From Candidatus Thorarchaeota archaeon (GTDB taxonomy: Archaea > Asgardarchaeota > Thorarchaeia > Thorarchaeales > Thorarchaeaceae), in NCBI GenBank assembly GCA_020348985.1, contig CP070761.1:830324-894323 (forward strand): a DNA stretch of 64,000 nucleotides, read 5' to 3'. Positions within the stretch are counted from its first letter, which is position 1; each line of letters starts with the position of its first letter. The notes under the pieces were generated by a model. It saw only the letters and a program-made list of their open reading frames with translations, did not search any database and had not been told where the DNA came from. Of this stretch, positions 8,031 to 14,878 are shown piece after piece. Both the position numbers and the translations under genes were made by a program.

Positions 8031-9350
8031 TCATCCACTTCTTCTTCTTAGTATGAAGACTGCTGCTACAACTACGACAGCGGCTCCTCCTGAGATTCCA
8101 CCTAGTAGGATCAGATCAAGACCCTGTCCATTCGTTGTCGTTGTTGTCAGATTGGTCCAGCTAGTCATTGCCCGACCTTGTTGATGAAGAAGAGACTCGA
8201 TTTGCAGCTTGCTCAATGTGAAGCTTGGATATCGTCCCAGGCCATCTTCACGGTTAATCAACAGGAGTATTCCATAGCGGCCAGTGTCGACTTCATTATA
8301 CCACATTTCAGCCATGAATCCCCAGAACATTCCGGAGTGTCCCTGATACAGTTCTGTTACCCACCCCAAATCGTCTGAGTGCATCATGTCTATACTGGCT
8401 GGCTCTAGGAGCTGAACACCATTGAAGGAGCCTTCGTTCATGTGCGCACTCAGGTACTTGGACATATCCATAACAGTGCTGAAGTACGCCCCTGCCCCAT
8501 AGGTGTGTACATCGTAATGTGGGAACTCGAAAGCAGTTGTATCTTCGCGTGTACCGTGTCCGATTGCCAAGCGACCAGAAAACTCTGCAAAACTCGGACC
8601 TGTGCTGCTCATACCCAAAGGAGTCAGGATGTTCTCTTCGATGTAATCAGGGAACGACTGATTGGTTATCTTTTCTAGCAAAAAGCTAAGGAAGAAGAAT
8701 CCTGAGTTTGAATAGGAGGTAGTGGTATTAGAAGTACTCAACCACAGGTCGGGGTCATCTATGTTCGAACCGTTTATAATCTCCCCAAGTGGGGGGCGAG
8801 GTCCAATCCATGGCTCGAAGACTGTCACATTGAGAATCTCAACAAGGCTGGTGTCATAGGGAGTTATCCCGAAAAAGTAATCTCTCGCCATTCCTGCTCG
8901 GTGTGATAAAAGCATACGCGCAGTTATCGTCACGTTGGTATCATTGGGATTTCTCACCTCGAACGGGAGATAATCACTTACATCGGCATCAAGATCAATG
9001 AGGCCCTGCTCGTGAAGCTGCAGATATGCTGTTCCTGTGAAGGTCTTTGAGATTGATGCAATCTTGAACACAGTATCCAGTGATGGCTGGTCACCAAATC
9101 CTTTTGCCCATACCACAGTATCATTGATGACAATGCTGGCGTGAAGAGAAGGGATTCCCACCTCCTCTATTTCACTTTCTATTTTGGATTCTAGTGTCGG
9201 CAAGGAGATTCCAAACGACACATTGGTCTCTGATTGGACCGGCACTGTAAGAGTCAGCGGTACAATGAGAAGCGCTAGTGTCGCACATACGGCAACGAAT
9301 CTTACAGCGGATCTGGAGTTGCCTTTCTTCAATCTGAACAAGATGCACAC
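8031..9350 (-). CDS. Membrane-anchored serine hydrolase of the class C beta-lactamase family
   Basis: A 439-residue penicillin-binding-protein-like hydrolase. The nucleophile motif S-x-x-K is 'ASISKTFTG' (Ser99, Lys102), the second motif Y-x-N is 'SYSNSGFFF' near residue 214, and a third H-x-G-like motif appears as 'GHSGMFWGF' near residue 340. A signal peptide or anchor spans residues 15-38. The C-terminus has a Thr-rich linker ('TTTTTNGQG'), a membrane segment (about 412-432) and RRRSG, so the catalytic domain sits outside the cell on a stalk. Family members are carboxypeptidases, esterases or D-aminopeptidases; the substrate is unknown, and an archaeal cell would not supply murein of its own. 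Confidence 0.9.
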   Translation of the reverse strand: MCILFRLKKGNSRSAVRFVAVCATLALLIVPLTLTVPVQSETNVSFGISLPTLESKIESEIEEVGIPSLHASIVINDTVVWAKGFGDQPSLDTVFKIASISKTFTGTAYLQLHEQGLIDLDADVSDYLPFEVRNPNDTNVTITARMLLSHRAGMARDYFFGITPYDTSLVEILNVTVFEPWIGPRPPLGEIINGSNIDDPDLWLSTSNTTTSYSNSGFFFLSFLLEKITNQSFPDYIEENILTPLGMSSTGPSFAEFSGRLAIGHGTREDTTAFEFPHYDVHTYGAGAYFSTVMDMSKYLSAHMNEGSFNGVQLLEPASIDMMHSDDLGWVTELYQGHSGMFWGFMAEMWYNEVDTGRYGILLLINREDGLGRYPSFTLSKLQIESLLHQQGRAMTSWTNLTTTTTNGQGLDLILLGGISGGAAVVVVAAVFILRRRSG

Positions 9351-9630
9351 CCTCTCTACTACATGTCGCTTCTGGGTTATTCTGCAACAGCAACCAAGTT
9401 GTCTGCACTTTCGATGTCGCGGATTTGTGAATTGCAGATTGAAACCAAAACATCAAAGGTAACTAAAATATGTATCTACACTATTTGGTTCCCAAATGAA
9501 ATTCTCACAATCTCGTGAGTTGCAGTTCGTAAACGAAGATTCGAAGCTTTCGAGCAACTGCGACAGAATTCCCAAAGACTGATTTGCTGTATTGACCTAT
9601 TAATGAAGGTCGCGTCAAGGAGGAAGAGAG
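9351..9630. other. Divergent intergenic region
   Basis: Separates the serine hydrolase (leftward) from the GYD gene (rightward). An AT-rich stretch at 9462-9475 (AAAATATGTATC) can serve as the leftward TATA region. A Shine-Dalgarno AAGGAGG at 9617-9623 lies 7 bases before the GYD ATG. A short dyad CTCAC-N6-GTGAG lies at about 9504-9519. No gene is seen. Confidence 0.4.
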
Positions 9631-9930
9631 ATGCCTACGTTTATAATCATGGGTAACTTGACTGAAAAAGCTGTCGAGAAAATACGTGAAGAGGGAGAGC
9701 GGCAAAAGAATGCCTACGATCTGGCGAAACAACTTGGCGCCGAGGTCAAGGCTCTCTATTACACGATGGGGAAGTACGATTGGATCGGCATCGTGGAAGC
9801 GCCGGACAATGAGACAGCACTGAAGGGGCTATTCATGTTGGGTGCCGGAGGTTTCACAAGGACACGTACCATGTTGGCCTTTCCAGCAGATGATGTCGCA
9901 AAGATGACTGCAGACCTACCAAAAGAATAG
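9631..9930 (+). CDS. GYD domain protein
   Basis: A 99-residue protein that is essentially one GYD domain: an N-terminal strand 'PTFIIMGNLTEKAVEKI', a helix, and the name-giving motif as 'MGKYDWIGIVEAPDNETAL' (G-x-Y-D). The domain has a dimeric alpha/beta ferredoxin-like fold, as in dimeric alpha-beta barrel proteins; its function is not established. The start is fixed by a strong AAGGAGG 7 bases upstream. It stands alone, 141 bases before the enoyl-CoA hydratase gene. Confidence 0.9.
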   Translation: MPTFIIMGNLTEKAVEKIREEGERQKNAYDLAKQLGAEVKALYYTMGKYDWIGIVEAPDNETALKGLFMLGAGGFTRTRTMLAFPADDVAKMTADLPKE

Positions 9931-10071
9931 CCAATCTCGGTTGAAAGAAGGGCATCAGACTGTATTGTCGGCTCACATTTGAGCTGACATGTCAGTCTGA
10001 GGCATCGGCAAAACACTTTATTCTCCGTCTGCTTCTCTGACATATTGAAGGAGTCAAGGTAGGTCATCAAT

Positions 10072-10800
10072 ATGGAAGGCGAGATACTGGTTGACGCCCA
10101 AGATTCTATCGCAGTCTTGACATTCTCGAGACCTGACAAATTGAACGCCGTGACCAGGCCCATGTTAGATTCTTTCAGCGAGAAGGTCTCACTCCTGATC
10201 AATGACCCTGACATCATTGGACTGATTATCACAGGAGAGGGTGACAAAGCGTTCACGGCTGGTTTTGATTTGGACATGATGAATTCACTTGAAGGTGATG
10301 AACCTACAGAGTTCTTCAAGCACCTCGAGAAGATCATGTATGTTCTATCTGGAAGCAGGAATTGTGTGACTCTTGCGGCTGTAAACGGATACGCAGTTGG
10401 ATTTGGAGCTATGGTCGCATCGGCATGTGACTTTCGCTTCTTCTCTGAGAACGGCGTTTTTCGTTTAATCGAGATAGATCTTGGAATCTTTCCAGGCTCG
10501 GGTGCCGCATCCAATCTGATACGCCTAGTCGGGCCATCAAGAGCGAAGGAGTTGCTCATGACAGCAAGAAGTGTGACAGCTCACGAAGCGTCCAAGATTG
10601 GACTGGCAGATAGAGTATACCCCCAAGGGGAACTGATGGAGAGAAGTCTTGAATTCATGAAGGAACTTGCTCAGAAAGACCGCAAGCTTCTGACAAGGGT
10701 CAAGAATCTTGTCGATGCGATGACCGGTCAGGACATGGAAAGCGCTACTGATCTGGAGGCTGTTTACACAGACGAGTGGCTTCGAGAGTTCAGGAGATAG
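10072..10800 (+). CDS. Enoyl-CoA hydratase/isomerase family protein
   Basis: A 242-residue crotonase-fold protein. The first oxyanion-hole segment is 'EGDKAFTAGFDLDMMN' and the second 'AAVNGYAVGFGAMVASACDF'. At the first catalytic glutamate position (the GGGxEL motif of hydratases) it reads GFGAMV, so that acid is missing. The second acid remains in 'RLIEIDLGIFPGSG'. A protein with one of the two glutamates is more likely an isomerase, a hydrolase or another crotonase activity than a standard enoyl-CoA hydratase. 'AHEASKIGLADRVYP' is the conserved C-terminal segment. There are no fatty-acid oxidation neighbours. Confidence 0.88.
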   Translation: MEGEILVDAQDSIAVLTFSRPDKLNAVTRPMLDSFSEKVSLLINDPDIIGLIITGEGDKAFTAGFDLDMMNSLEGDEPTEFFKHLEKIMYVLSGSRNCVTLAAVNGYAVGFGAMVASACDFRFFSENGVFRLIEIDLGIFPGSGAASNLIRLVGPSRAKELLMTARSVTAHEASKIGLADRVYPQGELMERSLEFMKELAQKDRKLLTRVKNLVDAMTGQDMESATDLEAVYTDEWLREFRR

Positions 10801-10807
10801 GAGTCCA

Positions 10808-11269
10808 CTAGATGTCGTAGAAATTCTGTCGAGCTGACGTCATCGTCAGAAGGAGAATCGCCACCGCGTTTATTCCAATCATCACCAGTAGGAATTGAGA
10901 GCTTTCAGACCAATCGCTCATAATGAAATTGATGGCCAGAAGCACAATCACTACGAAGTCAACGACTACGGCCATCCGTCCTGAGCCGGACCTCCTACTG
11001 TACATCATCCACGCATAGAGAATCTGTACTATGCCAAAGGGAGGTAGAGCCAATAGAAGGGCCAAGCCAAGTGGATCCGCGATTGTTCCTACATAGGGTA
11101 GGACTGCAATGACAAGCAGCGCTCCCAACCCGAAGTTTGTCACCAACATGAAGCCCGATATGAACTGCAGCAACAATGCAAACAATGAGTTTGTTTCAAG
11201 CTGACTCATCGTTCTTGGTCTATCGGATGGATGAGTCGGAAAAGCAGGTTCATCCTCTGGCCATGCCAT
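10808..11269 (-). CDS. Four-helix membrane protein of unknown function
   Basis: A 153-residue protein with a polar N-terminus of about 27 residues and four predicted membrane segments: around 28-55 ('LFALLLQFISGFML'), 66-88 ('PLGLALLLALPPFGIVQILY'), 98-115 ('MAVVVDFVVIVLLAINFI') and 123-142 ('FLLVMIGINAVAILLLTM'). No family is recognised. A start at an internal ATG (11206, MSQLETN) is equally possible and would begin nearer the first helix. It converges on the enoyl-CoA hydratase gene. Confidence 0.7.
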   Translation of the reverse strand: MAWPEDEPAFPTHPSDRPRTMSQLETNSLFALLLQFISGFMLVTNFGLGALLVIAVLPYVGTIADPLGLALLLALPPFGIVQILYAWMMYSRRSGSGRMAVVVDFVVIVLLAINFIMSDWSESSQFLLVMIGINAVAILLLTMTSARQNFYDI

Positions 11270-11379
11270 TCTTTATGCCTCTTCTGAAAGGCACACAAAC
11301 TGATATTTGAACATGGTCAAAAGGACTGCTTCACTGTTGCTATAATCAGTATTTCATTTGTCGACTCTGCCCCCAATGG

Positions 11380-11388
11380 CTTAAATAC
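11380..11388 (+). promoter_or_regulatory. TATA-like box of the carbamate kinase gene
   Basis: CTTAAATAC lies about 50 bases before the ATG at 11432, predicting a start of transcription near 11412. A Shine-Dalgarno-like GGAG follows, close to the start codon. Confidence 0.45.
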
Positions 11389-11431
11389 AACTTGACTTAT
11401 CTGCGAGCCTCTTAATGAAAGGAGTACAGGG

Positions 11432-12415
11432 ATGAATTCGATGGCGAAGAAGGCTGTAGTTGCAATAGGTGGCAACTCTCTAATCAAGGACAAGGCACAT
11501 AGAACCGTTTCAGACCAGTATGCCGCTACTGCGGAAACATGTAAACACATTGCTGACATGATTGAGACAGGCTGGGACGTTGTCATAACTTCTGGAAATG
11601 GGCCTCAAGTAGGTTTCATTCTTCGAAGGTCAGAACTTGCAGCACACGAGTTGCATGAGGTGCCTTTGGACTACTGTGGCGCCGATACGCAGGGTGCGAT
11701 AGGATACATGATTCAGCGAGCTCTCTACAACGAGTTCCATCACAGGAATGTGGACAGGGATGTAGCCTCAGTTGTCACACAGGTATTAGTCGACAGAGAG
11801 GATCCTGCCTTTGAAAATCCTGCCAAGCCTGTTGGATCCTTCATGGAAGAAGATGATGCGAGAAGGAGAGAGAAGGACGAGGGGTGGATTGTCAAAGAAG
11901 ACTCTGGAAGAGGCTGGAGACGAGTAGTACCTTCGCCAATTCCTCAAAGGATAATCGAGCTACCAGCAATAAAGGCGCTCATAAGAGATGGAGTGATTGT
12001 CTATGCTGTTGGTGGCGGCGGCATCCCTGTAATAGAGGATGAGCATGGATATCTGAAAGGAGTCGCGGCCGTAATTGACAAGGATCGCGCGTCAAGCCTA
12101 TTGGCCACAGGACTCGAGGCAGACGTGCTTCTGATCTCAACAGCTGTTGAACAGGTGTATCTCAATTTCGGTACAGATGAGCAGCAACCTATAAACAAGA
12201 TGACTCACGTTGAAGCCGAACGGCATTTAGCAGAAGGTCACTTCGCGCCGGGGAGTATGAAACCGAAAATCGAAGCGTGTGTCCAATTCATCAAGAATGG
12301 AGGCGACTTGGCGATAATCACCGACCCGCCAAACATTACGAGAGCACTCGCGGGAGAGACAGGGACTCACATAGTTCGCGGACATCATGTACCTCCGCCC
12401 CCGGAGAGAAGGTAG
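11432..12415 (+). CDS. arcC: Carbamate kinase
   Basis: Carbamate kinase transfers phosphate between carbamoyl phosphate and ADP, giving ATP, CO2 and ammonia. The 327 residues follow the amino-acid-kinase fold throughout: 'AVVAIGGNSLIKD' at the N-terminus, 'VVITSGNGPQVGFILRRSE', 'PLDYCGADTQGAIGYMIQ', 'GWRRVVPSPIPQRIIE', 'VYAVGGGGIPVI', 'KGVAAVIDKDRASSLLAT' and the closing 'APGSMKPKIEACVQFI'. All active-site blocks are intact. Two ATGs are in frame (11432 and 11441). RidA follows 56 bases later in the same direction. No arginine deiminase or ornithine carbamoyltransferase is nearby, so the source of carbamoyl phosphate is not shown here. Confidence 0.95.
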   Translation: MNSMAKKAVVAIGGNSLIKDKAHRTVSDQYAATAETCKHIADMIETGWDVVITSGNGPQVGFILRRSELAAHELHEVPLDYCGADTQGAIGYMIQRALYNEFHHRNVDRDVASVVTQVLVDREDPAFENPAKPVGSFMEEDDARRREKDEGWIVKEDSGRGWRRVVPSPIPQRIIELPAIKALIRDGVIVYAVGGGGIPVIEDEHGYLKGVAAVIDKDRASSLLATGLEADVLLISTAVEQVYLNFGTDEQQPINKMTHVEAERHLAEGHFAPGSMKPKIEACVQFIKNGGDLAIITDPPNITRALAGETGTHIVRGHHVPPPPERR

Positions 12416-12471
12416 AGTCACTTGGACCGCTAGATTAATGGTCAGCCTGACATTCCCAGGCACGACTCAAA

Positions 12472-12852
12472 ATGACTCGAGAAGTGATTTCTACTGAGGA
12501 TGCCCCGAAGGCAATCGGCCCCTACTCACAAGCAATCAAGGCCAATGGCTTTGTGTTTTGCTCAGGTCAGATACCAATAGTTCCGGGGACCGGGGAGATT
12601 CTGAATGGATCAATGGCAGAGCAAACAAGGCAGTCGCTTTCAAACATATCATCAGTCTTAGAAGCCGCTGGCTCGTCATTGAGCAACGTCGTCAAGGTGA
12701 CTGTCTTTCTCAAAGACATGGACGACTTTGGCGAGATGAATGAGGAGTATGCTAGGTGGTTTCCAGCGGATCCACCTGCAAGAGCTGCAATCCAGGCCGC
12801 AAGGCTACCCAGAGATGTTGGAGTTGAGATTGAAGCTATCGCAATTGCCTGA
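12472..12852 (+). CDS. ridA: RidA family enamine/imine deaminase
   Basis: A 126-residue RidA/YjgF protein, which hydrolyses reactive 2-aminoacrylate and other enamines formed by PLP enzymes. Visible hallmarks are '[19 protein letters not shown]', '[13 protein letters not shown]', '[18 protein letters not shown]' and the signature '[20 protein letters not shown]', with the Arg that grips the substrate carboxylate. Length is standard for the trimeric enzyme. It is probably co-transcribed with carbamate kinase upstream, and it converges on the BtrH-like gene. Confidence 0.95.
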   Translation: MTREVISTEDAPKAIGPYSQAIKANGFVFCSGQIPIVPGTGEILNGSMAEQTRQSLSNISSVLEAAGSSLSNVVKVTVFLKDMDDFGEMNEEYARWFPADPPARAAIQAARLPRDVGVEIEAIAIA

Positions 12853-12870
12853 CTATAGGTTGAGCGGGCT

Positions 12871-14070
12871 TCAAAGACTTGAAAGCGCCTTTGTCTCCAT
12901 GTCGTGGACTTGAGCAAGCAGGTCCCTAATTGGCTCAATGATTCTTGAGAAGTAGGGGACGGCTTCGTCTATAGCTTGTTCCATGAGACTTGGAAGTCTA
13001 TCACTCTGCTTCTTCACTTTGTTCAAAGCCTTCGGACCCTTCTTCTCAAGATCCGAATTGTTTGTCCAGTGGATCTTTCTGATCTCCGCAAGACTATCAT
13101 ACTCGTCCGAAAGAAACGAGTTCGCGATATTTGTCCAAACATCTGAAATCTCTTCAAATTCTGAACTAGCATCCAGAAGATGATCTTCTTCCATCAACTC
13201 TCCGGCTTCTCGCAGGAACGTAGAGTAAATCCGTCTGAAGATGGCACCCCCAGAGCCTCCAGTCTCTATGTAGATATAATGATGTATCATACCTATTAGC
13301 AACCAATTGGGATTGTTTATCATTTTGGGATACTTGGGCAGCATCTCACGCCATTTCAGTATACCATTCAAACCCAGATTCTTGATTGGTGCATTAAACA
13401 TGAAGTCAACATTCTCCTCAATCGCTTTGGGAATCAATCTTCTGAGATCTGGCAGACTCTCTGGCATTGTGAACTGAATCATTTGATTCCGCGCTGGAAA
13501 CGGGTGAAACTTGGAAGCTCGCGCCCTTTGGAGTTGCGTAGCGGGCATCGTAAGTGGTACGTCGAATCTATCTGAGATGTATACAATGTCATCTGGCTCG
13601 TTGATTCCGTAAACAAGGAAGGTGTGTTGTCCGAAGTGGTCGTCCTCACTCGTGCCTAGGTGCGGCAAATAGGCTATGTCCGCACAGACAAAGGCAGGTT
13701 GACCGGTTTTGAGTACAGACTTTAGCTGTTGGTGGGCCCGTTTCGTACTTGAGGACTTCAAGACTGTGAAATCTCCGCCTAGACGCTGAATGGCTCTGCC
13801 TACTAAACCTGGAAACCTGCCACTGTTCATTCCGCCAACAATAGGAGCAAACATCCCCTTCTGAAACCAGTAGACAAATCCCAATCCGGATGCGATTCCG
13901 ACGAACATCTCTTCACTGATCTCATGTCCATAGTGTAACAGCAGTTTCCTAACTGCACTTGTCTGGCAATTGAGGCCGCCGGGCGTATGCTCAAAGTCCA
14001 GCATGATTACGTCGTCTTCTATACCAGCAGGTTCAAACTCCTTCTTCGAGTCTTTCATTCTTTGAATCAC
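12871..14070 (-). CDS. BtrH-like (BtrH_N / DUF4872) protein
   Basis: The first half (to about residue 150) matches the N-terminal domain of BtrH, a cysteine-protease-like acyltransferase of butirosin synthesis: the nucleophile block is 'HTPGGLNCQTSAVRKLL' (Cys near 35) and the His block 'DDHFGQHTFLVYGIN'. The second half is the DUF4872-type helical region. Stand-alone archaeal and bacterial members are common outside antibiotic clusters and their reaction is not known. The start overlaps the end of the PadR gene by 38 bases (ATG 14070) or 26 bases (ATG 14058), so the two are translationally coupled and the PadR protein probably controls this gene. Confidence 0.85.
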   Translation of the reverse strand: MIQRMKDSKKEFEPAGIEDDVIMLDFEHTPGGLNCQTSAVRKLLLHYGHEISEEMFVGIASGLGFVYWFQKGMFAPIVGGMNSGRFPGLVGRAIQRLGGDFTVLKSSSTKRAHQQLKSVLKTGQPAFVCADIAYLPHLGTSEDDHFGQHTFLVYGINEPDDIVYISDRFDVPLTMPATQLQRARASKFHPFPARNQMIQFTMPESLPDLRRLIPKAIEENVDFMFNAPIKNLGLNGILKWREMLPKYPKMINNPNWLLIGMIHHYIYIETGGSGGAIFRRIYSTFLREAGELMEEDHLLDASSEFEEISDVWTNIANSFLSDEYDSLAEIRKIHWTNNSDLEKKGPKALNKVKKQSDRLPSLMEQAIDEAVPYFSRIIEPIRDLLAQVHDMETKALSSL

Positions 14071-14731
14071 CCTTCTTCTTGCTAAACGAATACTTGCGCC
14101 TCTCCTCCTTTATGGATCTGAGAAGAGAGCTTAACCATTCTCTCTCGCATCTTAGAACAGTGAGGGGTCGTTCAAATAGGGCAATAACAACACCGAAGTT
14201 GTCCTGATCTTCAAACTCGGGTCTTCTTCGGGATCCTGATTCTGCTTGTCCTTCGGTGTCCGTTGCTGACTCTATCCTCTCAAAGACCTCGACGTTCCCG
14301 TGTAGGAACCTGATTCGTTCATCAAGACGCCCAATGTACGCTTGGATTGCGCTGACAACCTGGCTTTTCGTCAAGAGTGAACTCCCAGAAAGCCCGAGAT
14401 CAAACTGACTGAAGCGACGAGGCGGATCGCTTAGAAGTCTGACCAGTTCCGTTTCAAGTGTCTGCTTCCCTCGCCTTGTGAGTGAATACACCTTTCTAGA
14501 AGGTCCGAGAGACCCTGTTCCTTCCTTGCTAGCAATTAGTCCCCATTCTTCAAGCTTAGACAGTGCCTTGTATACCGATGACATCTTGATCTCCACCCAA
14601 TTTCGATAACCATGTTCATCGAGTATCTTGTCAATCTCATACCCATACCGGGCACCCCGACCAATCAAGGAGAGAACGGAAATGTAAGTGGGTGCAAGCT
14701 GTTCTGGAGGAGATGATTTCGTTGCAGACAT
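14033..14731 (-). CDS. PadR family transcriptional regulator
   Basis: A 232-residue PadR regulator. The winged helix occupies about residues 12-90: 'YISVLSLIGRGARYGYEIDKIL', 'SSVYKALSKLEEWGLI' and the wing 'RKVYSLTRRGKQTLETEL'. A C-terminal helical part (about 120-165 and 185-225) is the dimerisation arm, longer than in minimal PadRs. A near-perfect palindrome overlaps the promoter of this gene, indicating autoregulation. It is coupled to the BtrH-like gene. The inducing ligand is unknown. Confidence 0.9.
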   Translation of the reverse strand: MSATKSSPPEQLAPTYISVLSLIGRGARYGYEIDKILDEHGYRNWVEIKMSSVYKALSKLEEWGLIASKEGTGSLGPSRKVYSLTRRGKQTLETELVRLLSDPPRRFSQFDLGLSGSSLLTKSQVVSAIQAYIGRLDERIRFLHGNVEVFERIESATDTEGQAESGSRRRPEFEDQDNFGVVIALFERPLTVLRCEREWLSSLLRSIKEERRKYSFSKKKGDSKNERLEEGV

Positions 14732-14754
14732 CTGGCGAGCTCCGCAAGTATTCT

Positions 14755-14798
14755 ACTAGTACAATAGATGCTATTCTACTGGTGTAATAGTATATAAG
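14755..14798 (-). promoter_or_regulatory. TATA box and palindromic operator of the PadR gene
   Basis: Read leftward, CTTATATA (14798-14791) is a good TATA box. ACTAGTACAATAG and CTATTCTACTGGT, separated by three bases (14755-14783), form a 13-base inverted repeat with 11 matching positions. The repeat covers the expected transcription start, 25 bases from the TATA box, an ideal place for repression. An extra AATAG at 14786-14790 could extend binding towards the TATA box. Confidence 0.6.
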
Positions 14799-14878
14799 TG
14801 CTTCGTCAGCCCGAGCTCACCTAGTCGTCACTTTCTATTGGCAAATCCGCTGTGAGCAACTGAATCTGCGACATGAGA

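Noticed and set aside
9759..10559. Long minus-strand frame of 266 residues
   Set aside because: It lies opposite the enoyl-CoA hydratase and GYD genes, both clear families, has Ser/Ala/Pro-rich shadow composition and no domain.
12871..14731. BtrH-like protein as part of an aminoglycoside biosynthesis cluster
   Set aside because: None of the other butirosin-type genes are present; only a PadR regulator is linked.
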